From Thinopyrum elongatum (lineage: Eukaryota > Streptophyta > Magnoliopsida > Poales > Poaceae): a DNA stretch of 64,000 nt. The stretch is from positions 350,592,526 to 350,656,525 of the forward strand of contig CM022299.1 in NCBI GenBank assembly GCA_011799875.1. Reading direction: 5' to 3'. The position numbers were made by a program, and so were the translations under genes. Below are positions 41,940 to 52,640 of this stretch, piece after piece; within the stretch, counting starts at the first letter, position 1; every line of letters starts with the position of its first letter. Under the pieces are notes generated by a model that had not been told where the DNA came from, did no database searches, and was given only the letters and a program-made list of their open reading frames with translations.

Positions 41940-43271
41940 ACGGCAGCGACGTCGTCATGTTCATCGTCAGCTAACCGGCTAGGTCAGAATGGAGGAAATA
42001 GCGTCGTGTTCACCGGGAGCCAAGTAACTGGGTCGGAACACATCCTATTCATCGAGAGCGAAGCCACTGGGTCAGAACGCGTCATGTTCATCGGGAGCCA
42101 ACCGACTTGGACGGAATAGCCGGAACGGGGTCTGGCATACTGCAAAATGGGAGGAAAATGGCCTTCTATTCGACCGCGTACGGTCGAAACGGGATGCTGT
42201 TCATCGGGAAGGGTCTGGTGTACCCCAGAATGGAGGAAATGGCTTTCTGTTCGAGTGCCTATGGTCGAAATGGGGTGCTGTTGATTGGGAGGTGTGTGGC
42301 GTACCGCAAAATGGAGGAAACAGACTTGTGTTGGAGCGCCTACGGTCGAAACGGGGGTCCTGTTCATCGGGAGGGGTGTGGCGTACCGCAAAACGGGACT
42401 CCACGGGCTACTGTTCATCCACCGTCTACTTCCTCGCTCCAGCCTCCACCTGCTACTGTTCATCCACCGTTGACTTCCTCCAGCCTCCACCAGCTACTGT
42501 TCATCCAGCCTTCACCGCCTACTATTCAACCAGCCCTCCACGGGGTCCTGTTCATCAACCCTCCACCGGCTACTGTTCATGGAGCCTCCACGGGGTCCTG
42601 TTCATCCACCCTCTACCAGCCTCCTCGATCGGGGTCCTGTTCATCCAGTGGCAACGGCCTAATAGCTACGACCACGGGGGTCCTGTTCATCCAACCCCCA
42701 CCGGGAACTGTTCATCCAACCCCCAACAACGGTCACTGTTCATCAAGAGGCAGCAGGTTCGATCGGCTTCAGTTAGCAGCAGTAGCGAAGGAATCACTCG
42801 ATCGGGTTCAGTTAACAGCCAGGGATCAATCGATCGCTCGGGTTTAGTAACGCGTAGCCAGTGCAATCGCTCGGGTTCAGTAAGCGAACACCTCGCTCGG
42901 GTTTAGTTAGAGCCCAACGCCTCGCACACACATGCGTACGTGTACGAGAGAAACGCGCAATCCCTCCGTGCATCACTCGGCCCCGACCACCCACCGTAAC
43001 CGAGAACTCCCCGATATTTTCGTCGCCCTCGCTTCTACCACCATTTTTTCTGTCATGGACGGCCCAAAGAATGTCATGCAGCTGCGTCTCCGGCCCGCCC
43101 AGGACAAAAAGCCCATTTTCTGTCATGATTTTTTGTCATAGAAGTAGGAGCCCACCACATCTATGATGATACCGGGTTTTGTCACAATTATCATCATAGA
43201 AGGGTCATAAGCATGACAGAAAAAAAGTTCGTTCGGCCCAAAATGTCACGGATGTGTCTTTTTTTGTAGTG
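41940..43271. mobile_element. Terminal region of a CACTA transposon with sub-terminal repeat array
   Basis: The right end on the plus strand is TTTTTTTGTAGTG (to 43271), i.e. CACTACAAAAAAA on the minus strand, the CACTA hallmark. Just inside lie TGTCATGATTTTTTGTCATAGAAG and TCATCATAGAAGGGTCATAAGCATGACA, short direct and inverted repeats typical of CACTA sub-termini. From 41950 to 42750 a TGTTCATC(C/G) core occurs at least 16 times at 20-90 base spacing. The three bases after the end (43272-43274, ATG) are the likely target duplication. The opposite terminus was not found. CACTA transposases bind such sub-terminal arrays, so that role is inferred. Confidence 0.82.
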
Positions 43272-43274
43272 ATG

Positions 43275-46200
43275 CACGTATAGTCTCCCGTTATGCTAAG
43301 AAGTGGGAGCATGATTTATTATTGATTGTCTTTCTTATGATTGGCGGTCGGGGACAAGCGATGGTCTTTTCCTACCAACATATCCCCTAGGGGCATGTGT
43401 AGTAGTACTTTGCTTCTAGGGCTAATAAACTTTTGCAATAAGTATGTGAGTTTTTTATGACTAATGTGAGTCCATGGATTATACGCATTCTCACCTTTCC
43501 GCAATTTGCTAGCCTCTTCGGTACCGTGCATTGCCCTTTCTCACCTTGAGATATGGTGCAAACTTCACCGGTGCATCCAAACCCCGTGATATGGTACGCT
43601 CCACATAAGCCTCCTTATATCTTCCTCAAAACAGGCACCATACCTACCTATTATGGCATTTCCATAGCCATTCCGAGATATATTGCCATGCAACTTCCAC
43701 CGTTCCGTTTTATTATGACACACATCATCATTGTCATATTGCTTTGTATGATCATATAGCTAACATAGTATTTGTGGCTCAGCCACCGTTCATATTTTTT
43801 ATACATGTTACGCTAGATCATTGCACATCCAGGTACACCGCTGGAGGCATTCATATAGAGTCATATTTTTTAGTATCGAGTTGTAATTTTCTTTTGAGTT
43901 GTAAGTAAATAGAAGTGTGATGATCATCATATTCATTATTAGAGCATTGTCCCATGTGAGGAAATAAAAAAGAAAAAAAGAGGCCAAAAAGAGCCCACAA
44001 AAAATAGGCCAAAAATAGCCTAACAAAAAAAAGAAAAAAAGAAAGAAAAACAAACAAAAAAATGAGAGAAAAAGAGAGAAGGGGCAATGTTACTACCCTT
44101 TCCACACTTGTGCTTCAAAGTAGCACCATGTTTTTCATATAGAGTCTCCTATGCTTTCATTTGAATATAACTAGTGGGAACTTTTCATTGTAGAACTTGG
44201 CTTGTATATTCCAACGATGGGCTTCCTCAAATGCCCTAGGTCTTCATGAGCAAGCAAGTTGGATGCACACCCACTTAGTTCTATTTTTTGAGCTTTCATA
44301 CACTTATAGCTCTTAGTGCATAAGTTGAATGGCAATCCTTACTCCTTGCATTGATATCAATTGATGGGCATCTCCATAGCCCGTTGATTAGCCTCATCAA
44401 TGTGAGACTTTCTCTTCTTTTGTATTCTCCATATTATCTCCATCACCATACTCTATTCCACCCATAGTGATATATCCATGGCTTGCACTCATATATTGCG
44501 TGAGAGTTGAAAAAGCTGAAGCGCGTTAAAAAGTATGAACCAATTTTTTGGCTTGTCGTCGGGGTTGTGCATGATAAATACTTTGTGTTAAGAAGATGGA
44601 GAATGACAAGGCTATATGATTTTGTAGGGATAACTTTCTTTAGCGTTGATATTTGGTAAGACATGATTGTTTGTTAATATGCCTTATTATTATTGTTTTC
44701 ATGTTAAACTCTAGACTATTGCTTTGAATCATTCGGATCTTGATATTCATGCCACAAAAGAGAGATTACATGATGAACATGTTAGGTAGCATTCCACATA
44801 AAAAAATCTATTTTTATCATTTACCTACTCGAGGACGAGCAGGAATTAAGCTTGGGGATGCTTGATACGTCTCCAACGTATCTATAATTCTTTATTGTTC
44901 CATGCTATTATAGTATCAATCTTGGATGTTTTATATGCATTATTATGTCATTATATATCATTTTTTAGGACTACCTTATAACTTAGTGCCTAGTGCCAGT
45001 TGCTGTTTTTTGCCTGTTTTTGGTTTTCCAGAATATCAGTACCAAACAAAATTCAAATGCCACGAAACTTTTTGGAGATTTTTTTCTGGACACAAGAGAC
45101 CCTGGAAGCTTCGGGAGAGGGCCAGAAGATGAAGGAGTGGCCTACGAGGCACCAGGGCGCGCCCAGGGGGTGGGCACGCCCTGGTGGCTCGTGGGGCCCA
45201 CGAGCGTCCATTTAACCTAATTTCGCCTCTATAAATTCTCTAAAATCGGGAAACTAACACAGAGACACCCAAAATACTTTTTTCACCACCGCAAGTTCCT
45301 GTTCTTGAGAGATCCCATCTAGAGGCCTTTTCCTGTACTCTGCCAGAGAGGGAATCAATCACAAGGGGCTCTACATCAACCTTGCTGCCCTTCCGATGAT
45401 GGGTGAGTAGTTTACCACAGACCTACGGGTCCATAGTTAGTATCTAGATCGCTTCTTCTGTCTCTTTGATCTTCAATACAATGTTCTCCTCGATGTTTTT
45501 GGAGATCTATTCGTTGTAATCACTTTTTGCGATGTGTTTATTGGGATCCGATGAATTGTGAGTTTATGATCAAATTATCCATGAATATTATTTGAGTCTT
45601 CTCTGAACTCTTTTATGCATGATTATTATAGCTTTGTATTTCTCTCCGATCTATTGATTTGGTTTGGCCAACTAGATTGATAAAAAAATTCTTGCAATGG
45701 GAGAGGTGCTTTCCATTGCAAGAATTTTTGGACAGGTGCTTTGTGATGGGTTCGATCTTGCGGTGCTCAATCCCAGTGACAGGAAGGGACATGACATGTA
45801 TTTGTATCATTGCCATTAAGGATAAAAAAGAAGGGGTTTTATTCATGCATGAGTTTACTTTGTCTACATCATGTTATCTTACTTAAGGCGTTACTCCGTT
45901 CTTTATGAACTTATAATACTCTAGATGCATGATGTATAGCGGTCGATGTGTGGAGTAATAGTAGTAGATGCAGGAAGGAGTCGGTCTACTTGTCTCGAAC
46001 GTGACGCCTATATAAATCATTGCCTTGGATATTGTCATGATTATTCGCTTTTCTATCAATTGCCCAACAGTAATTTGTTTACCCACCGTATGCTATTTTC
46101 AAGAGAGAAGCCTCTAGTTAAAACTATGGCCCCGGGGTCTACTTTTACCATATATTAAAATCCAAAAATACCTTGCGCAAGGTATTTTTCTTTACTTTAT

Positions 46201-46456
46201 TTTATTTTGTATTTTATTTATCTACCTATCACTATGAGATTTTATCCTTGCAATTAAACGCCGAGGGATTGACAACCCCTTGTTTGCGTTGGGTGCAAGT
46301 ATTTGTTATTTTGTGTGCAGGTGCTGTTAATGAGGTGTTGCATGGTTCTCCTACTGGATTGATAACCTTAGTTCTTAACTGAGGGAAATACTTATTGTAC
46401 TGTACTACATCATCCTCTCCTCTTCAGGGAAATCCCAATGCAGCTGACAAGTAGCA
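43275..46456 (+). mobile_element. 3' part of an Athila-lineage Gypsy element (Sabrina/WHAM group)
   Basis: From 43275 the sequence parallels 59090-60606 of the element at 54953-62223 (GGAGCATGATTTATT, TGTCTTTCTTATGA..GGCGGTCGGGGAC, CTACTCGAGGACGAGCAGGAATTAAGCTTGGGGATGCT) and continues into a full 3' LTR. It is cut on the left by the CACTA end at 43271. The internal part is non-coding. An A-rich purine tract at 43965-44090 (AAAAAGAGGCC repeated) is shared with 59765-59820. Confidence 0.85.
44863..46456 (+). repeat. 3' LTR of the left Athila-lineage fragment
   Basis: The LTR is about 1594 bp, TGATACGTCTCC at 44863 to GTAGCA at 46456, with TATAAAT at 45230-45236 and a TTTTTCTTTACTTTATTTT stretch near the end. 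It is clearly related to, but diverged from, the LTR at 60607-62223. Confidence 0.85.
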
Positions 46457-49442
46457 TGCCACGACCGCACTGGGTGCCCGTGGCCGTCATCGTCTTCTCC
46501 CTATCTTCTTCCTCCTACAGCTCTCCCGAAGCCCCTACGAGCTTCCCCTCTGCCCCGTGGCCTCTCCCTATGCTGCACCCCTCCCTCTGCATGTCCCTCG
46601 AGCCACAGAGCGCCGGCACACGCGTTGCCGCAGCCATGCTCACCTCCCCTCGTCGGCCTGGCTATAAATATCCCCTACCAAGACCCCTCGACCTCACCAA
46701 GCTCCTCTCCTCCCTCCTAGTACCCCTCCCGACCACCCAATCGAGCTCCTGAGACTCTCCTACCCCTCCCATGGCCAGAGCCCCACCATCGACCGCCGCT
46801 CAAATTCGAGCGACACGGCCACCCTCTCTCGATCTAGCCACCACCAGAAGCCTCCCCGACCACCTAGAAGCCACCCACGCCCCTCCCCCCTCTCCGTGGT
46901 CCCATTGCCCTGCCCATCATCACTCGACGACCCCGCCCGCCAACGTCAAAGCTACCATCATCTGGCCCTTCCCGGCGTCCATGACCTACCCCGCTGCATG
47001 CGGCTCTCCCCGATGAGCTCATAAATGGGTAGAGCGCCACGGGAGACGGCCGGAGTCGCCGGCTATCGCCGGTGGAGCTCCCCTGTCCCTCAGTCGAGTG
47101 CGGGCGCGAGATGTTCAAGACGAGCGCCATCGCTTGCCAGTGGGCCATGCGGCCCCACTTGTCAGTCACTGGCGTTGACCCAGCCAGCGCTGACATGGAT
47201 AAGTGGAAGAGGTTTTCGCTCGATCCGTTGTCCAATGGGAGGCATAGCCGGCGAAATACGCCTCCTACGTCACCCTCCCCCCCCCCTCCCCGCGGTGTAG
47301 TTGGGCCTGGCCCATGTGAACAGTGGCAGCATGGGCAGTTTCAGCCCGAGTCGGCCTAGTGCAACAATGCACTTTAATTTTTTCGGCCGAATTCCAGTCA
47401 GGGGCTTGTTTGTGAATATTTCTTTTATAGATTGGTCCCTGGCATTCAACTGACTATAACTTTTCAACCGTAACTCCGATTCAGGTGATTCAAACGCCCA
47501 CGTTCTCTATTCGTCGAGCCCATTCTGTTGGTACCATTTTCATGATGTTGTCACATTTTGAAAATGATAATTTTGCCTTTGCCCTGTAATCAGCTCCGCC
47601 GAGAGAGAAACGTTTTCGGCAAAAAAAATCGCGAGCTTCTCACACTTCTCCCCGATGAATCCATCAACCCCAGACAAGCCACATCAGCCACTTGCATGAT
47701 GTCATTTCAATAACCATGGTTTTCACTTGAATGTTTGAATAATTGTTTGCTCATTTAATTATTTTGTAAATTCTATGTAAATGCTTGTAAATCCATGCTC
47801 ATTCTTATGACATGTTCATTTGCATCTAGTTAGTTAAATAATTGTTTGCTAATGTCATTATTACCATGTTTAATTCTTGTAATTATTTCTAATGCTAGTG
47901 ATCATGATATGCTCATATGAATTGCTATGGCTTGCTATGAATATGCTTGTGAGATTCATGATCATCACTATGCCATGCTAATTTGCATCCCGTAGACTAA
48001 ATGATTTATTGTGGTTAACGTTAAGATTCATATGCTAAATGGTTATGTTTCCCATCCATTCTTATTTTGATATCATGCTCATATTTATTGTAATTTCATC
48101 ATGCGATTTTGTTATGGCTCAGCTCATCACCATTCAAGTTAAACCTGACATTAATTGAACTTGAACAAATCTGTTGGCTGAGTCATAGTGCCACAGAATC
48201 GAGCTCACCAGTGCAGCCATACTTGCCTGGATGGGGAGGCCCTAATTCGATCTATTGTCATGCCTCTCTCATGTGCCTCCAATGAGGGAAGGTTATGTGT
48301 GTGCGCTACCCTGATCAGGTAGGCGGCCATAACCTTGTGTGCCCGGTTTTGGTATTGAGCTCAGGTCCCCGTTTGGGACAGTTTAGTTTGGCCACGACGA
48401 CGGTGACCACAAATGTGGCGGATGTCACGAGCTGACATCGGGGCCACCCATGACATAGCCCAAAGAGGAGTTTGTCAGAGTGGCCAGGATAGTGTCATGC
48501 AATAGATTGGTTTTGTTGGAATCTTGTTGGTACACCCGAATGGGAGCACGAGGCCATGAGTTCCATAGTGTGGGCACAGTGTACTAACCTCTACAGAGTG
48601 TATAATTTATTGATAGATGCGTCATCGGTCATGGACACAGTTCATAGTAGGTCACACTATGGGTCAACAGTAATAATAACCTAAATAATAAACAACCGCT
48701 TCCATGTGGAAAGAAGTGGTTGATCTTTATGTGGACATGCAATGATCACGGATAAAGATCGAGCCCCTGGTGGTCATATCATGATCACGATGGTATTGTT
48801 GATACCTATGATGGTTGATCATGAGGTGGTCGCGTGATGATCATGGCGGTAAGAAAGATTGATACCTATGGTGGTTATGAGATAACCTCCGAGATGAGTA
48901 AGTTAGTCCATGAGACCTTAAACGTCAACCCCCCTCATGCTAGTGCTAGTATCATCATGTTCATATCATGAGTAACATGTATATGCCATGCTCATTCTCA
49001 TATTGTTCTAGCGGTGTCATGTTCATCATCGATAATAAACCTATAAATGCCATGCTATTGTTTATCTTGATTGCTTTGGTTGTTGTGAGCTTGCGAGTAC
49101 ATTCAAAGTACTCACCTGGCGTGTCATGCCAGATTGCAGGTAATGCCATGATTGGTTGCTTGTCGAGGATCCCGAGTTTGTGAGCTAGGATGTGTCCCAC
49201 CCAGAGTCCCTACAGAGTGGAGTTCACCACTGTTGTCGTTGTTCCGCTGCTAGCATAGAGCTATCTTAGCAGGCGTAGTATCGTCGTGCCCCTTTAACCT
49301 TTGGAATATCAGAACCTGTGTACCCCTATTATTTGTAATAAAGAGTTGTACTCTTCTCTGCCAAGCAGTGTCGTATTCCAAAAGACTTAATCTCTGGGTT
49401 GGAATACAAGATGTTCCGGTCTCTCTGAGCCGAGGTGCCACA
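46457..49442 (+). repeat. LTR of a retrotransposon with Met-type PBS (left end not seen)
   Basis: The right border is fixed by CCACA at 49442 and a PBS six bases later. The left part probably continues from the Athila insertion at 46456. Contents are a C-rich stretch (46460-47300) with chance frames, a TATAACTTTTCAACCGTAACTCCG phrase typical of grass Gypsy LTRs (47453), AT-rich sequence and AATAAAG (49337), a likely polyadenylation signal near the LTR end. Family not identified. Confidence 0.6.
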
Positions 49443-49447
49443 TGCTT

Positions 49448-49459
49448 TGGTATCAGAGC
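49448..49459 (+). promoter_or_regulatory. Primer binding site (initiator Met tRNA type)
   Basis: TGGTATCAGAGC follows the presumed LTR end CCACA by six bases. The sequence is complementary to the 3' end of initiator methionine tRNA. Confidence 0.88.
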
Positions 49460-50456
49460 AGGTCTAGCTGCAGGACACCCTAGTCTGCTCGAGTGTTAGA
49501 AACCGGTAGTATAGAGTCTAGTCGGTTTGCTGCATTTGGTTGTTGCATTTCTTTGCTGCATAGCATGCATATAGACTTATTGTCTTGTCACTAACAATCT
49601 TATATTGTGAGTGTAGATGGCATCGGTTTCGATCCACTATAACCCAGCCCCTGCACCCTCCAGCTTTGCAAACCTCCTCTTTGGTGTTTGGTGTCATCTC
49701 TGTCAGAGCGGAGTGATGCCGAGGTAGCAAGTGTTCCAGACACCACTTGCAGGATTGATGCTCAGGTATTGCGTCGGTATCTTTCTGCCAGCCACACGTA
49801 TCATTTCGGTGATGGAGATGTTTCTATCCTTGATCTTGCCATCTGACTCGCCGCTTTGGCAACCCTTACTGATCTTTGTTACCAAGAAAGGGCAATGCCA
49901 GTAGACCCTGCTTTTCACCGCTATCCCACACTATCACTCATTCCCTGGACGAGTATGGTTCCCTTCCGTATGCTTGATGATGATGTGGTCATGACATCTG
50001 TATCCCGCTACATGATCACCGAATACCTCCCCATCACCGAGCCAGTCGGTGGTGCAACATGTGTTAAACTAGCCTTTGTTGTAGCTCTGTTTATGCCAAC
50101 CTCTCCACACATTGGTCCACCTCCATGCACACCGCCGCAACATATTAGATCGTAGTACTGGAGTCCTCGCGAGATTTGTGTGCTTAAGTAGGCATGCATA
50201 TTGATGTGAATAGCTGTAAAATGTGATGTTGCTTGTGTGTGATCTTGATGCCTGTTGTGTGCTTCTGTTCAGTCGTTTCTTTTGCTTCTTTCTTTGGGCC
50301 TTTGGTGTTACCTTATTTCCCCTTATGAAAGTTGCTCATCAATCGACACCGGACTCGAAGAATAAGTGAGGATTTCAAATATTTGGAAGCTCAGCTAAAC
50401 ATTATGGAATTCTTAGCCGACTGCATTGTATTGGGAATATTTGGTCTAACTGCAAA
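49460..50456 (+). pseudogene. Leader and broken gag-position ORF of the Met-PBS element
   Basis: The leader runs to an ATG at 49618. The frame gives MASVSIHYNPAPAPSSFANLL, then shifts frame near 49690 and continues as SERSDAEVASVPDT, a TGA near 49843 and MATLTDLCYQERAMPVDPAFHRYPTL to about 50155. I do not see a standard retrotransposon Gag block, so the product is unknown. Non-coding sequence follows to 50456, where an unrelated LTR begins. No pol is present, so this is a truncated or non-autonomous element. Confidence 0.5.
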
Positions 50457-51021
50457 TGACATCCTTGATTGATTATCAACATTCTTTTAGACTCGTGTTG
50501 GGCCTCCAAGCGCAGAGTTTTGTAGGACAACAACAAATTTCCATCAAGTGGATGACCTAAGGTTTATCAATCCGTGGGAGGCGTAGGATGAAGATGGTCC
50601 CTCACAAACAATCCTGCAATCAAATACAAGAAATCTCTTGTGTCCCCAACACAACCAATACAATGGTAAATTGTATAGGTGCACTATTTCGGCGAAGAGA
50701 TGGTGATACAAGTGTAGTATGGATAGCAGATATAGGTTTTTGTAATCTAAAGATATAAAAACAACAAGGTAGCAAGTGATAAAACGGAGCACAAATGGTA
50801 TTTCAATGCTTAGAAACAAGGCCTAGGGTTCATACTTTCACTAGTGCAATCTCTCAATAGTGCTAACATAATTGAATCATATAACAATCCCTCAACATGC
50901 GACAAAGAATCACTCCAAAGTTCTTATCAAGCGAAGAACATAAGATGAAATTGTTGTAGGTAGCAAACCACCTCAAAGTTATCCTTCCCAATCAATCTAT
51001 TGAGCTATTCCTATAAGTGTC
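50457..51021 (+). repeat. LTR fragment of a second Athila-like family
   Basis: It begins TGACATCC at 50457 and continues with GTTGGGCCTCCAAGCGCAGAG, GGTTTATCAATCCGTGGGAGGCG and TTGTATAGGTGCACTATTTCGGCGAAGAGATGG, a very common Triticeae Gypsy LTR sequence in my memory. It is cut at 51021 by the start of the TGATACGTCTCC LTR, which probably inserted into it. Confidence 0.65.
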
Positions 51022-52054
51022 TGATACGTCTCCAACGTATCTATAATTTTTTATTGTTCCATGCTATTATATTATCTGTTTTGGATGTTTTATATGCATT
51101 AATATGTTATTTTATATTATTTTTGGGACCCAGTGCCAATTTCTGTTTTTCCTTGTTTTTGACTTTTCCAGAAAAGGAATACCAAACGGAGTCCAAACGG
51201 AATAAAACTTTCGCGATGATTTTTCTTGGACCAAAAGACACCCAGAGGACTTGGAGAGGGGGGCAGAAGGATCTCGAGGAGGCCACAAGCCTGCCAGGCG
51301 TGCCCTAGGGGGGGCGTCCTGAGGGCTTGTGGGCCCCTCAGAGGTCTCCTAACCCTAATCTTTGCACTATAAATTCCCAAATATTCCCAAACCATCAGAA
51401 GCGTCCACCAAAATACTTTTCCGCCGCCGCAAGCCTCTATTCCCATGAGATCCCATCTTGGGGCCTTTTCCGGCGATCTGCCGGAGGGGGATTCGATCAC
51501 AGAGGGCCTCTACATCAACCTTGCCGCCCTTTCGATGATGTGTGAGTAGTTTACCACAGACCTACGGGTCCATAGCTAGTAGCTAGATGGCTTCTTCTCT
51601 CTCTTTGATCTTCAATACAATGTTGTCCTCGATGTTCTTGGAGATCTATTCGATGTAATACTTTTTTGCGGTGTGTTTGTTGAGATCCGATGAATTATGG
51701 ATTTATGATCAGATTATCTATGAATATTATTTGAGTCTTCTATGAACTCTTTTATGCATGATTAAGATATCTTTGTATTTCTCTTAGAACTATCGGTTTG
51801 GTTTGGCCAACTAGATTGGTTTTTCTTGCAATGGGAGAGGTGCTTAGTTTTGGGTTCAATCTTGTGGTGTCCTCACCCAGTGATAGAAGGGGTAGCGAGG
51901 CACGTATTGTATTGTTGCCATCGAGGATAAAAAGATCTGGTTTATATCATATTGCTTGAGTTTATCCCTCTACATCATGTCATCTTGATTAAGGCGTTAC
52001 TCCGTTCTTATGAACTTAATACTCTAGAATCTAGATGCAAGCTGGATAGCGGTC
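51022..52054 (+). repeat. Athila-lineage LTR, interrupted by Tat element B
   Basis: TGATACGTCTCC at 51022 with TATAAAT at 51368-51374. It matches 60607 onward for about 1.03 kb and stops at CGGTC (52050-52054), exactly where the start of the Tat B LTR follows. The remainder of this LTR should lie right of the window, beyond element B, if B inserted here. The likely target duplication is CGGTC. Confidence 0.82.
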
Positions 52055-52640
52055 TGTCGCGGTGGAACACAATCACCTATGGGACCATCAGCCCCTTATG
52101 GTTCGGCAAGGGAGAAGGTCACGTTGCACAAAGAGCAGAGGCCAAGGAACAGCACGTCAGAGGTGATGCTGGTGGTTTTTACCCAGGTTCGGGCCGCTGG
52201 GAAGCATAAAACCCTACTCCTGCTTTGGTGGATTGAGGGAAGGACCGCGATGAACGCGCAGCTCTCAAGCCCGGCAAGGTCGCCTCGGAGAGAGCAGCTA
52301 CGCGCGTATGAGTGTACAAGGGTCCGAATCCTTTTCTAGGTTGACATGGCCCTCCTTTTAGAGGCTAAGGGGTAACCACAGTGGCAAAACAGTCATTATC
52401 TAGTGATTAGATAGCCAACAGTGCTATTATACCTAACTCTGGCAGTTAGGACAAAGTGCATTACATGCACTGCTAGGTGTCACGCTGAGGATGCAGCCCG
52501 GCAAGCCTGCCGCGCCGCTTAGTCATCTTCTATCTGTCTGCTTGACACGCTTCTGGACGGCTGTCATATAGAGGTAATCTTCCTTTCAAATGGCTGCCAC
52601 GTGCCAAATGACAGCCACTTAATCACCTGGGGGCTCGACA
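52055..52640 (-). repeat. 3' LTR of Tat element B
   Basis: On the plus strand it starts TGTCGCGGTGG and ends near GGGGGCTCGACA at 52640, an inverted TGTCG/CGACA pair. The inner sequence AAAGAGCAGAGGCC, TTTTTACCCAGGTTCGGGCC and AAAACCCTACTCCTGC matches the LTR of A. The TATA box of A (TTTTATA on the plus strand) reads TTTTAGAG here, so the promoter may be weakened. The right border is less certain than the left. Confidence 0.7.

Noticed and set aside
42107..42847. 246-codon plus-strand frame in the CACTA sub-terminal array
   Set aside because: The translation is periodic because of the DNA repeats and a second overlapping frame is equally open; sub-terminal arrays are non-coding.
25640..43271. 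The whole 25.6-43.3 kb region as one giant CACTA element
   Set aside because: Only the right terminus is seen; no left CACTA end, no TNP2-type transposase, and an F-box pseudogene with introns and many MITEs lie inside. Not supportable from sequence alone.
46438..47359. C-rich open frames in the LTR of the Met-PBS element
   Set aside because: Low-complexity Pro/Ser-rich translation with no domain, lying inside an LTR.
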